This document shows, in pieces, positions 36,079 through 45,280 of a stretch of 64,000 nt of DNA (its first letter is position 1; each line of letters begins with the position of its first letter). The notes beneath the pieces are model-generated. The model saw only the letters and a program-made list of their open reading frames with translations. It did not search any database and was not told the DNA's origin. This DNA comes from Kamptonema formosum PCC 10802 (GTDB lineage: Bacteria > Cyanobacteriota > Cyanobacteriia > Cyanobacteriales > Oscillatoriaceae), in assembly GCF_000332335.1 (NCBI RefSeq), contig NZ_KB235948.1:5711114-5775113 (forward strand). The letters run 5' to 3'. Position numbers and translations under genes: made by a program.

Positions 36079-36500
36079 TGCTAATTTCTAATTTCCAGTT
36101 TTTCATTGTATCCTCTAATAGCTCATTGCTAGTTGTGTCACCCCCGCTATTCTGGTAAATCAGGGGGGACACCCACCAGCCACTAGCCACTAGCCACCAG
36201 CCACTCTTAAAGAAGTAGGGTGCGGCGCGAACCAGGGGGAATCCAGCTGTAACGTTCCCCTACAAATTATCAATTAAGCCTAATTTCTGTCTGAAGCCAC
36301 CAGGATTAACAATTTATTAATCAAGATTAAGTGGGGTGCTGAGTGGCGGTGTTGCGCAGAGGATGGGACGACCCCCTCCCCCTCCCCCCAAAGTGGGAGA
36401 GGGGGCTGGGGGGTGAGGGGGCCGAGTTTTGCCCAGAGTTCCAATCATCCGGGCGCAACCCTTGACAGACAGCAGCCCACACCTTCAGGCAGTCCAACCG
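36079..36500. other. Intergenic region between ndhF1 and ndhD1
   Basis: No gene is visible. Contents are a short direct repeat of agccactagcc units (about 36177-36206) and a G/C hairpin-like tract gaccccctccccctcc ... gagggggctggggggtg (about 36368-36420). It may carry an ndhD1 promoter; none can be assigned. Confidence 0.45.
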
Positions 36501-38606
36501 TTAAGTGACGCCAAAGACGACAACGATGCCCAAAACAGCCCCAAACACAATCAGGGCGTAGAACTGGGCGCGACCGGTTTCAAAGTATTTCAGCCCTTCG
36601 CCGCTGAGTACCGTTATCAAGCCGGTCAGGTTCACCGCCCCATCAACCACCCGGTAGTCCACTTCCATGACCTGACGCGCCAGCCGGCGGCTCCCCAGGA
36701 CAAAGAGGAAATTATAGATGTCATCGAAATACCACTTGTTGCGGGACAGCTTGTACAGCGGTTGAATTGTCTTGGCAATCGCCCCTGGGTCAATCTTGCC
36801 ACTCAGATACATCAGCGAAGCCAGAGTAATCCCAATCAAAGCAATCCCCACCGAACTGCCACCCATAATGAGGAATTCCGTTAAATTGAATTCCTCAGCG
36901 TGTTCGATCGCTTCCGCCACTGCTTCAGAAGGCGGGTGAATGAACGCCTCAAAGTAGTTGGCAAACGGCGTCCCCACCAAACCGACCAGCACCGAAGGCA
37001 CAGCCAGCGCCATCAGGGGAAAAGTCATTGTCAGCGGCGACTCGTGGGGGAACTCGCTGTGATGCTCATGGTCATGTTCGTGGTCATGCTCGTGAGAGCC
37101 GTGAGCGTCGTGGCCACCGTGACCGTGTTCCAGTTCCTTCGGGTCCATCGCACCTGGCCCAAAAGCCGGCTGCAGGGCGGGACGGCTTTCTTGCAGGAGT
37201 TGCTTGCGGATATCGGCGTCATTCCCCCGGAATTGGCCTTCAAAGGTCATGAAATACATGCGGAACATGTAGAAAGCCGTGATCCCAGCGGTCAGCCAGG
37301 CTACCGCCCACAGAGCCGGCTTGGCTTCAAAGGCAGCGCCGAGGATTTCATCTTTCGACCAGAAACCGGCAAAAGGCGGAATCCCGCAGATAGCCAAAGT
37401 GCCAATCAAAAAGGTTATCGCCGTCACCGGCATATACTTGCGCAATCCCCCCATCAGCCGCATGTCCTGGGCCAAGGTGGGATCGTGGCCAACCACTTCC
37501 TCCATGCCGTGAATCACGGAGCCGGAGCCGAGGAAGAGCATCGCCTTAAAGTAGGCGTGGGTCATCAGGTGGAACAGACCGGCACTGTACGCCCCCACTC
37601 CCATCGCCATCACCATGTAGCCGAGTTGGGAGATGGTGGAATAGGCCAAACCTTTCTTAATGTCGTTTTGAGTGATCGCAATCGACGCCCCCAGAAACGC
37701 CGTGAGAGCGCCGGTGTAGGCGATCGTGTCCATCGCCAGCGGTATGCCTTCAAACACGGGGTACATGCGGGCGATCAGGAACACCCCAGCCGCCACCATT
37801 GTTGCCGCGTGGATCAGGGCGGAAATGGGGGTTGGGCCTTCCATTGCGTCTGGCAGCCAGACGTGCAGGGGGAATTGGGCGGATTTTGCCACCGGCCCCA
37901 AAAATACCAGAACAGCAAACAAAGCGGCCAGACCGGCACTCAGGGCACCCGAGTGTACCAGTTCTTGCAGGCGTTCGCCCATCACATCGAACTCAAAGCT
38001 GCCCGTGGCCCAGTAGAGGCCCAAAATGCCCAGCAGCAGCCCGAAGTCACCGACGCGGTTTGTGACAAAAGCCTTCTGGGCGGCGTCAGCAGCCGCCTTG
38101 CGGTCATACCAGAACCCGACCAGCAAGTAAGAGCACATGCCGACCAGTTCCCAGAAAATGTAGACCTGCACCAGATTTGGGCTGACCACCAGACCCAACA
38201 TCGAGGAGGCAAACAGCGACAGGTATGCGTAGAAGCGGACATAGCCCACATCGTGAGCCATGTAGCCATCGGTGTAAACCATCACCAGGAAGGCAACCGT
38301 GGTCACGATGACCAGCATCAGGGCTGTCAGCTGGTCTATGGTGTAGCCCATCACCAGGTGGAAGTTCCCAGCTGCGGCCCACTCCAGGTTGTAGGTATAG
38401 GGAGCGTGGCCTTGAATTTGACTCCAGAGCAGGGCGAAGGACAGCACCATTGCTGCTCCCTGCAGGGATACCACCAACACGGCATTCAACTGCCGCAGAC
38501 TGTTGGTAAATTTGTTTAAGGAGATCAGTCCCAGGCCAACCACCATCGCCCCTAGCAGCGGCAGGACTGGAATCAGCCAGGCATATTGATAGATTAGTTC
38601 CATCAC
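36501..38606 (-). CDS. ndhF1: NDH-1 subunit F1 (NAD(P)H-quinone oxidoreductase chain 5)
   Basis: The 701-residue product is the distal antiporter-like subunit with the lateral helix. Key blocks: WELVGMCSYLLVGFWYDR, AFVTNRVGDFGLLLG, KSAQFPLHVWLPDAMEGPT, SALIHAATMVAAGVFL and KKGLAYSTISQLGYMVMA. It carries an unusual His-rich cytoplasmic loop (about residues 495-530: GHGGHDAHGSHEHDHEHDHE). The start is ATG 38606 or 38603; the family begins MELIYQYAW. Upstream at 38764-38795 is the terminator of the preceding thioredoxin gene. Confidence 0.96.
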   Translation of the reverse strand: MMELIYQYAWLIPVLPLLGAMVVGLGLISLNKFTNSLRQLNAVLVVSLQGAAMVLSFALLWSQIQGHAPYTYNLEWAAAGNFHLVMGYTIDQLTALMLVIVTTVAFLVMVYTDGYMAHDVGYVRFYAYLSLFASSMLGLVVSPNLVQVYIFWELVGMCSYLLVGFWYDRKAAADAAQKAFVTNRVGDFGLLLGILGLYWATGSFEFDVMGERLQELVHSGALSAGLAALFAVLVFLGPVAKSAQFPLHVWLPDAMEGPTPISALIHAATMVAAGVFLIARMYPVFEGIPLAMDTIAYTGALTAFLGASIAITQNDIKKGLAYSTISQLGYMVMAMGVGAYSAGLFHLMTHAYFKAMLFLGSGSVIHGMEEVVGHDPTLAQDMRLMGGLRKYMPVTAITFLIGTLAICGIPPFAGFWSKDEILGAAFEAKPALWAVAWLTAGITAFYMFRMYFMTFEGQFRGNDADIRKQLLQESRPALQPAFGPGAMDPKELEHGHGGHDAHGSHEHDHEHDHEHHSEFPHESPLTMTFPLMALAVPSVLVGLVGTPFANYFEAFIHPPSEAVAEAIEHAEEFNLTEFLIMGGSSVGIALIGITLASLMYLSGKIDPGAIAKTIQPLYKLSRNKWYFDDIYNFLFVLGSRRLARQVMEVDYRVVDGAVNLTGLITVLSGEGLKYFETGRAQFYALIVFGAVLGIVVVFGVT

Positions 38607-38763
38607 TCAACGCCTACTTTTAATTTCTTCACTCATTTAGCCGAATCGTCTACATTGTGACACACGCCGGCGGCGGAAATGAGTGGGTATTTCTACTACT
38701 TGCCCTGCTGTGGGGGGAGCGGGCCGCCTGATAGGGCCCGCCGGGAGGGCACTGACGGAGAAA

Positions 38764-38795
38764 GCCCCCACCCGGATTCTTATCCGAATGGGGGC
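38764..38795 (-). terminator. Stem-loop terminator after the thioredoxin gene
   Basis: GCCCCCA ... TGGGGGC with an inner CGGAT/ATCCG stem and a 4-base loop; read leftward it ends in TTTCT. It separates the thioredoxin gene from ndhF1. Confidence 0.6.
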
Positions 38796-38824
38796 GTCGC
38801 TAATCAACAGGATCGGGCTGCACC

Positions 38825-39211
38825 CTAGGCGGAATAAGGGTGACGCTCCTGGGGCTGCAGCCAGAGGGTTTGAGGCTGTTGGGTGTAGCTGAGCGTCAGT
38901 TCTTCGAGCGCCAGACGCAGATCGTCCCGTCCGTGAAAACCTTCGAGCCGGTGCCGCACCAAGCCACCTTCAAACAGGATCAGGGTCGGCAGTGTCGTGA
39001 GCCGGTAAGTGCTGGCCACTTTCAAGCTTTGGTCAGCGTTAAAGCCAACTATTTTCAGTTCTGCCCCCCATTCTGCCTGAAACCGCATCAAGAGGGGGTT
39101 AATCAGCCGGCACAGGCCACACCAAGGTGCCCAAAAATGAACCAGCACTGGAGTGGAGGATTCTAAAACTTCTTGTGTAAACGCCCGCTCACCAATAGAT
39201 GACAGCAACAT
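38825..39211 (-). CDS. Thioredoxin-like protein with WCGLC active site
   Basis: This 128-residue thioredoxin-fold protein has FWAPWCGLCRLINPLL (active site C-G-L-C instead of C-G-P-C), conserved FNADQ, and the cis-Pro loop TLPTLILFEGG. A tail of about 20 residues (TQQPQTLWLQPQERH) extends past the fold. From memory, a cyanobacterial thioredoxin class (TrxC) carries this WCGLC site; the Pro-to-Leu change should alter redox potential. It is expected to be a cytoplasmic disulfide exchanger of unknown partner. Confidence 0.85.
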   Translation of the reverse strand: MLLSSIGERAFTQEVLESSTPVLVHFWAPWCGLCRLINPLLMRFQAEWGAELKIVGFNADQSLKVASTYRLTTLPTLILFEGGLVRHRLEGFHGRDDLRLALEELTLSYTQQPQTLWLQPQERHPYSA

Positions 39212-39339
39212 GATCCCTCAGGGTTTATTTCCGTTTCCTATCGACGTTGGGATCATGCTACCGCTATTTGGGATCGTCTGGACAAGTAAAATTTCTGATC
39301 CCACCGCACGCCTGAGGGCGCTGCACAATTGCGGGATCG

Positions 39340-39579
39340 TATAGCATTAGCCGCATTGGGAACGGACATTAATGGCATGGGGCATGGCGCATGGGGCATG
39401 GCGCATGGCGCATGGGGCATGGCGCATCATTGTATGGCGCATTGCGCATTGCGCATAGCGTATAGCGCATCATTGCATGGGGAAGATTAACAGCAATGCC
39501 CAATGCCCAGTGCCCAATGCCCAATGCCCAGTGCCCAATGCCCAATGCCCAAGTCTTAAACTAAGTTTCCATTGCTATA
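39340..39579. mobile_element. MITE-like element, TATAGCA ends, copy 3
   Basis: It begins tatagcattagccgcattg and ends ctaagtttccattgctata. The interior has long runs of ggcatggcgcat and cccaatgcccaatg that are complementary to one another, as in copies 2 and 4. Non-coding. Confidence 0.75.
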
Positions 39580-40613
39580 ATGTCTGTAGGGGCAGAAGCC
39601 CTCCGTGTTAGCCCCGTCATCGTTGCGGGGCGACCACGGGGGGAGTGACCCTACAGTTTCATCCTTTTGATGTGCCACGCCGGCTTGAGGCCGGTGTCAC
39701 TGGCGCTGCGAGAGCCACCCCAGTTTCGAGTGAGCTGTTACGCATTTAATTTGCAAACTACACCTCTCTCCACTCGATCCGCTATCAGGCAAGTTAGCCT
39801 TTTATATAGGCGTATAACGCCCCTCAGGCAGCGAGCGCCGGCTTTCATAGGATAAGCAGATTAAAAGTATAATATTTCAATTTCGACCAGCGCTATACCG
39901 CTTTACCACACCTGAGGGCGACTTGACAGTTCACCCCAAACGCCATTCCGTGGTGCGGCTAAGCGGGAGACCTCTGACCGCTATATTGCCGGTTTCTGGA
40001 ACACCGGTCGCCATCTCGACGAGCAAGCCGGTATTGGCGGGAATGTCGCCTCTGGGGGTAAGGGGGCTCGGGCCACCTCTGGGGAGTGGGGTTCTCGATC
40101 CGGTGGGATGTGCAGCGCCGTTTTCTGAGGCTGCCGGTGTTAGCGCCGGTCAACGACTTCTCGCGCCGCAGTTCTTTTGGCGCTGCTAGGAAAAAATGTA
40201 ATCAGACTGTTGGCGAATTAATGGGGGATTCTAGCCCGCGCTTGCGCGAAATATCGCTTAATTGGTTGGAGAGAGGGAGGCAGCAGCCCACTTTCAGGCG
40301 TTCCCAGGCAGTAGTGCCGGTGGCACTGTGCCCGCCCCGGATCGAGGCAACAAGGAAACAAAAGAAAGGGAGTATGTAGGGGCGGGTTCATCCACAACCT
40401 GTGCCACACAGCCCTAAGGCCGAAAAACCCGCCCCCACCCATCCCTAACCCCTCACGGAGCAAGCCAACAGCTTCATATAATATACGGATATATACTCTT
40501 TCAAAGGCAGGCCACCGGCTGTTCGATTTGAGCCGGCGTGCTATAAGTTAAACTTAGATGATGCGTGAAGATTGACCGGCGAGCCGGTGGGCGACGTGTT
40601 TCCAGTTCAGTAA
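39580..40613. other. Gene-free stretch with GTAGGGGC repeats
   Basis: About 1 kb shows no convincing gene on either strand. It contains GTAGGGGC-type inverted repeats at 39587-39655 and 40376-40445. Fragments of open frame near 39920-40200 have no family features and may be gene debris. Confidence 0.45.
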
Positions 40614-41099
40614 TTAATGATTGTGATGCTTCTCGATTTCTCGTTCTATTAAATATTTGACACCCCCTAATGCAATATCAGCAATGCCATGAATTATTTT
40701 GTGTCCCTTGCTATGTTCGTTCTCTTGAGGTAATAAGCCAAAAACTTTCAGGCCCAATTCTGTAGCTTCAACCATTTTTAAGAGTCGTTTTAGTATTTTT
40801 AGGTCAGGATCGTCAATCCACTCTTCGTAATCCTGTAAATCCTGAAAGCCGGCATATCGAACAGCTTTCTCAGGAGTAGTATGCCAAGAATATACAGTAA
40901 AACAATTCTTGGATTTTGGACAGCCTAAATCCTGTAAATGGGGGAACATAACCTGAACGGGATAAATTTTATTTTTATCCCAGGAGGGAGGAATTTTAAG
41001 ACAAACTGCTGGATGAAGCCAACTGATTAGGGAACTGATAGATGGTTCAAAAACTGGAGCAATTTTTATTTCAAATAGATTGCCGTTTTCATACCACAA
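40614..41099 (-). CDS. Uncharacterised protein, probably the detached C-terminus of the MORN gene
   Basis: The frame from TTG 41099 encodes 161 residues (WYENGNLFEIKIAPVFEPSI ... GGVKYLIEREIEKHHNH). No family is recognised; the C-terminal part is helical. There is no ATG or GTG start, and the frame is continuous with the MORN gene upstream (41145-41459): after the TAG at 41145-41147 it reads YCDHDPKTIWLCGSF into this segment without further stops. I infer one original gene of about 280 residues broken by a nonsense codon. Confidence 0.45.
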   Translation of the reverse strand: MWYENGNLFEIKIAPVFEPSISSLISWLHPAVCLKIPPSWDKNKIYPVQVMFPHLQDLGCPKSKNCFTVYSWHTTPEKAVRYAGFQDLQDYEEWIDDPDLKILKRLLKMVEATELGLKVFGLLPQENEHSKGHKIIHGIADIALGGVKYLIEREIEKHHNH

Positions 41100-41144
41100 A
41101 AAAGAGCCACACAGCCATATTGTTTTGGGATCGTGATCACAATA

Positions 41145-41459
41145 CTAGTTTCCCTGGTAATAAGTTGATCCATCTTGGTTGCGGATTATTGCCTTGCCGT
41201 AAGGTTGATTACTGCTGGAAACTTCACCTTCATAAAAAGAGCCATCTGGATATACTATAATGGCCCTACCGTCAGCCAACTTTCCGTTGTGGAAATCATA
41301 ATCGTATGTATTGCCATTCGGCAAGATAATAGTTCCTTTAGCATGAGCAACATCCTGATAAAGGCCCCCTTTATAGATTGTAACCGACGGAAATATTACT
41401 CCCTCGTAATAGCCGCTCTGAATTAATTCTTTGATTTCTTCAATATCTTCTATTTTCAT
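41145..41459 (-). CDS. Short MORN-repeat protein
   Basis: The 104-residue product begins with a helical segment (IEDIEEIKELIQSGYYEG), followed by MORN-type beta-hairpin repeats: GTIILPNGNTYDYDFHNGKL, ADGRAIIVYPDGSFYEGEV and YGKAIIRNQDGSTYYQG. MORN repeats bind phospholipids or proteins. The stop falls in the last repeat, and the frame continues beyond it (see 40614-41099). Confidence 0.65.
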   Translation of the reverse strand: MKIEDIEEIKELIQSGYYEGVIFPSVTIYKGGLYQDVAHAKGTIILPNGNTYDYDFHNGKLADGRAIIVYPDGSFYEGEVSSSNQPYGKAIIRNQDGSTYYQGN

Positions 41460-41536
41460 CGTTATTTATCCTCACTTGTGTATTTGCTCAACAAGAATAA
41501 AATATTTCTGGACTGTACCGCGCATCTACATAAAAG

Positions 41537-42420
41537 TTAATTTCGATCTGTCCCACCATCTCTTGATACCTTAAGTTTTAATTTTAAGTTTCCAGATAGA
41601 TGGAAGTTAACCATTTGAAATGGCAGCGTAAAAGCATCTCTGCTAGATGCAATACGCTGGCCGGATTCAGTAAATAAATCTAGACACAGATACCCATATG
41701 TTGCAGAATCATAATTTTGGTTTATTGGGTTTAGAGTATCAGATAATCTTCCTCGATGGGCCGTTATCTGATAACCTCCTGCGGTTAAAGAAATATATTT
41801 TTCCTTTGACTCTCCAGGAGCAATGGCACCTTCTTCTTTTTCCGAATCAAAAAGAGTTATATATTGAGTATTTTTCCAGAACCAAAACCAGGTAACTTGA
41901 ACATTGCATTCACCTCTAACGAATCATTGTAATGAACTATTTTAGGGTCGGTTTGATGATTTAATTTCCTAAATAGAGCTGCTATTACCTCTATCTGACC
42001 AGCCTCAAAAGTACGATTTTGGCCACCCTGTAATTTGTTCGATCAATTTATCTATTTTTGACTTGTCAAGGTTGGTAAAAATCCGAAAAATTCAGATAAG
42101 CTTAAGCCAGACATCAATCCCAACTCAACCTATGGCTGCTGAGGAATCTTACAGTGGGCGTATGAATATTTGCCAAAACGGCAAACCCCCTCGATTCTGT
42201 GCGAATTGGCCTAGGCGACTCCCATTCAAATTAAAATCACCTAAGGTTTCTGCTCAACGGCTTTACATAACTTTCCCAGGACTTTCTAAAGCCGATATTT
42301 GCTGCCTCAATTTCCTCAAGCAAAGCATATCAAAAAAGAACTTACGGTTCAGATATCTGTCATAACCACTATCATACTTGACTTAGCTTCATCTTGCATA
42401 ATAAAGATTATCCCACATTC
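41537..42420 (-). pseudogene. Multiply frameshifted coding remnant
   Basis: On the minus strand several open stretches in different phases line up end to end. From about 42090 leftward: SGLSLSEFFGFL, then NLDKSKIDKLIEQITG, then GGQNRTFEAGQIEVIAALF ... HYNDSLEVNAMFKLPG, then NVQVTWFWFWKNTQYITLFD ... SLTAGGYQITAHRGRL ... VSRDGGTDRN and a TAA at 41537. Further upstream remnants such as YDSGYDRYLNRKFFFDMLC (about 42320-42380) and LLEEIEAANIGFRKSWESYV may belong to another broken gene. No family is identified. The phase changes fit single-base indels. Confidence 0.5.
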
Positions 42421-42569
42421 GTAAAGGCATAAAAAGTCTAACTTTGTATATACTTGAATCGAGCCTTTCTGAGTACCCATTGGCCCAAACCAGTATAATT
42501 TAGTCGCCAAGGGTTGCAAAAAGGTGCAAAAGGTAGTAAAATGGCCAAAAATTGATCTGGGTGCCGCCT

Positions 42570-43928
42570 ATGGATGTCCAAGAAATCCTCAGATGGGCCG
42601 ATGAATTGGTGTTGGCCAAAACCGGCTCGCACTTAAACAACCTGCAACAGGCCATATTAGCGGGGGTCTGGAACAGCCAAAAATACAGAGAAATCGCGGA
42701 TGAGTATCACTGTACTGAAGCTAACGTCAAGAGAGTGGCGGGGAATTTATGGAGTCTGGTATCGGAGGAATTGGGAGAACCGGTGACTAAATCAAACCTC
42801 CGCGCTGCAGTGGAACGGCATTATATTTATAATTCCAGGAATTTTGTACAAACTAATTTTAATCAGGGTAATATTAACGTCTGTGGAGAAAGTTGGCACT
42901 CTGACGAAGCAGCAAAAAACAGATCGCCCACCACCACCGGCTCCACCGGCAACCAACCAGAACAACGCCACGACTTCACCGAAGCACCCGACCTTGACCG
43001 CCTGGACAACCGCACCGCAGAACTAACAACCCTCAAACGGTGGATACTGGCAGAAAAAATCCGCCTCGTCACCCTCTTTGGATTGCCCGGTATCGGCAAA
43101 ACCGCCCTTGCCAGAGAACTTGTAGAACAAATCAAAGATAACTTTGAATATATCGTCTGGCGCAACTGCACCGGCACCCTCGCGCTGCAATCCCTAGAAA
43201 CCAACTTAATTCAGTTTTTTTCCCAAAATAGAGAAACCAAACTGCCATCCCTCATAGACTATATACGCTCGCATCCCTGCCTGATTGTTCTCGACGACCT
43301 CCAAGAACTATTTACCAGTGGGGAATTAGCCGGCACTTATCTCCCAGACTGCGAAAATTACGGCAAATTTTGGCAACAAATCGCTCGCTCGCCTCACACC
43401 AGCTGCATCCTACTGCTGAGTTGGGAAAAGCCCACAGAAATTGCCACCTTAGAAGGAGAGAACCGGCACTGTCGCACCTTACAACTTCGCGGTTTGGGAG
43501 AGCCGGCGGCGGAAATTTTGGCCAAAAAAGGATTAACCGATGAGGATAAATGGTCGGAACTTATCCAACTTTACGCCGGCAACCCCTCTTGGTTAAAGAT
43601 AATCGCTTCTACCATCCTCGATTTATTTAACGGTAGCGTCGAGCGCTTCTTATCCTATCCCAGTTTCTTTCTCGGAGACTTAGAACCCCGATTGCAAGTC
43701 TATTATCAGCGGTTGTCGGAGTCGGAAAAAAAGGTAATCCTGTGGTTAGCTCACCAAGAAGCCGCCGATATTTTGCGCAAACCGGCAGAGTTGGCTCTGT
43801 CTGACGCTGATTTTTTGAAAGCAGTACAGTCTTTAAGGAAACGGGGTTTAATGGAAAAAGTAAGCGAGAACGGATTGCCTCTATTCGCCGTGCTAACTGT
43901 ATTTAAAGCCTATCTGAAAGAGACATAG
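42570..43928 (+). CDS. vMAP-type HTH / NB-ARC ATPase without sensor repeats
   Basis: From ATG 42570 the protein has 452 residues. Residues 1-85 (MDVQEILRWADELVLAKTGS, AILAGVWNSQKYREIADEY) match the N-terminal HTH domain of vWA-MoxR-associated proteins, which in conflict systems couples ATPases to effectors. A Ser/Thr/Gly-rich linker leads to an NB-ARC domain: Walker A GLPGIGKT (171-178), Walker B CLIVLDDLQ (near 237-245), LLSWEKP, then helical and winged-helix regions ending at residue 452. As with the gene at 17285, no WD40/TPR sensor follows. The two share the same NB-ARC subtype, but their N-terminal domains differ. Confidence 0.88.
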   Translation: MDVQEILRWADELVLAKTGSHLNNLQQAILAGVWNSQKYREIADEYHCTEANVKRVAGNLWSLVSEELGEPVTKSNLRAAVERHYIYNSRNFVQTNFNQGNINVCGESWHSDEAAKNRSPTTTGSTGNQPEQRHDFTEAPDLDRLDNRTAELTTLKRWILAEKIRLVTLFGLPGIGKTALARELVEQIKDNFEYIVWRNCTGTLALQSLETNLIQFFSQNRETKLPSLIDYIRSHPCLIVLDDLQELFTSGELAGTYLPDCENYGKFWQQIARSPHTSCILLLSWEKPTEIATLEGENRHCRTLQLRGLGEPAAEILAKKGLTDEDKWSELIQLYAGNPSWLKIIASTILDLFNGSVERFLSYPSFFLGDLEPRLQVYYQRLSESEKKVILWLAHQEAADILRKPAELALSDADFLKAVQSLRKRGLMEKVSENGLPLFAVLTVFKAYLKET

Positions 43929-43988
43929 ACTGCGCCACAACTGATCGGGAACTCACGGTTTGAGAAATGCGCTGCGAGGTCTATCCGT

Positions 43989-44011
43989 ATGGCAGGCGAT
44001 ACGCCTGTCCT
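43989..44011. repeat. GGCAGGCGATACGCCTGTCC palindrome
   Basis: A single, somewhat diverged copy of the ggcaggcg/cgcctgtcc repeat family lies between the NB-ARC gene and the toxin gene. Confidence 0.6.
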
Positions 44012-44107
44012 CAATGGTTCTAACCAATTTGGCTACTGCTAGAAACTGAAGCGAAGTTCTAGTGGTTTAATTTGTTATCGTATATCAACCTACTGCAATA
44101 TTGGCTG

Positions 44108-44554
44108 ATGGCAAAACTTTACTATCGTGGCATGGCGGAGCAAAATGGTAAGCCCAAAATAGGTCGCAGTGCTAGATTACTAGGGGTTAGACCTGGTATT
44201 GACATAGATATTGAGCTAATGCCCACAGGTTATCTGAATGAGCAAGGCTATTTGTTAGCCGAGTCAGAACGTGAGTTTGGAGGAGAGCTTGTTGCTGTTG
44301 CCGTCAGAAATACAAAGGGAATGTCCGTTTCCCTTTCAATTGAAGGTCTGCCAGCATTTCGCAGACCTGCAAAATTTGGTGGGACTGGAAAAGACCCCCT
44401 ATGGCAAATTGATGACAGAAACATTATTGGAGATTTGCAGGCTGTCCAAGATAGCCCGACGCACGTTAGCATCTTGCCAATAGCTACAATGTCTCTGGAA
44501 AGGTACGAGGCAGCATTGGCCAACACCCAAAATGATTGGGAAAGAGTTGATTAA
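44108..44554 (+). CDS. Tse2-like ADP-ribosyltransferase toxin
   Basis: From ATG 44108 the product is 148 residues. It has the layout of the Tse2-type ADP-ribosyltransferase toxin family: LYYRGM near the start, GKPKIGRSARLLGVRPGID, GLPAFRRPAKFGGTGKDP and a C-terminal MSLERYEAALANTQNDWERV. Family members depend on an Arg in the first strand and a GGxSV-like segment (here NTKGMSVSLS). The match is by eye to a pattern I know well. There is no signal peptide or trafficking domain, so it is either a toxin-antitoxin toxin or an orphan polymorphic toxin tip. The next gene, 27 bases on, is the likely immunity partner. Confidence 0.75.
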   Translation: MAKLYYRGMAEQNGKPKIGRSARLLGVRPGIDIDIELMPTGYLNEQGYLLAESEREFGGELVAVAVRNTKGMSVSLSIEGLPAFRRPAKFGGTGKDPLWQIDDRNIIGDLQAVQDSPTHVSILPIATMSLERYEAALANTQNDWERVD

Positions 44555-44581
44555 CCTAATATATCATAGGAGTCTATAACA

Positions 44582-45109
44582 ATGGCGTGGATATTCAGTT
44601 TATCGGCAGAGTGTGGCTCTGATGAAAGCAATGTCAATAAATTTGCTCAACACTTTGAGGGAAGAGAATGGCTGCTCTCAAATGGTCGCCAATGCCGGTG
44701 TCGCACAGACACTTTTCAAGATATCGAGCAAAACTGGTGGTGTCGGGTTTCACCCAATAATATTAGTGAAGTCGGAATAGATAGCCCTGAAAGTGCTTAT
44801 GTAATGACAGAGTTAGGGATTTTACTCTATCAGACTCTCCGGCTTGCTCCTTCGTTTCGCTATGCTTTGGTTGGCGTTGAAGTTGATGAATTTAGAACCT
44901 ATAGTGAACTTGTGGAGGAGCTGTCTAACTTATCGATTCCGGGATTAGTTTTAGCAAAAGAACTTACTCACGGGGTCGAAACATTACCAGTTTTTCGACC
45001 CTTTAGTTCTAATTATGTTTGGCAACCCTACGAGGGGGAAGTCTACAATCCATTAATGGCCTCCCCAGACTTAAAAAATAAGCTGGATGAGCTTCTGGCT
45101 GTGAATTGA
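44582..45109 (+). CDS. Putative immunity/antitoxin protein for the Tse2-like toxin
   Basis: The 175-residue product is acidic and soluble, without membrane segments: MAWIFSLSAECGSDESNVNK ... YALVGVEVDEFRTYSELVEE ... YEGEVYNPLMASPDLKNK. I do not recognise a characterised family. The assignment as immunity factor rests on position (27 bases after the toxin gene, same strand, spacing compatible with coupling) and acidity. It could also be unrelated. Confidence 0.55.
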   Translation: MAWIFSLSAECGSDESNVNKFAQHFEGREWLLSNGRQCRCRTDTFQDIEQNWWCRVSPNNISEVGIDSPESAYVMTELGILLYQTLRLAPSFRYALVGVEVDEFRTYSELVEELSNLSIPGLVLAKELTHGVETLPVFRPFSSNYVWQPYEGEVYNPLMASPDLKNKLDELLAVN

Positions 45110-45280
45110 ATGTAATTCATCTCCCCAAACCAGCGCAGGCTAAACCCTTCAACTCGCTCTGGATCAAAAAAAAGGTTGCCAAACACATCAAATCCCCCTA
45201 AAGGCATTTTTATCCCCCCCCCCAAGATTCACCCGACAACTCACCCCCACCGGCGCATCCCGCACCCCTCCCCCTTTTTG

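Noticed and set aside
36900..38519. 539-codon plus-strand frame opposite ndhF1
   Set aside because: Antisense of a strongly conserved gene; Arg/His/Gln-rich composition with no domain signature. The 410-codon frame opposite ndhD1 (34720-35952) is rejected for the same reason.
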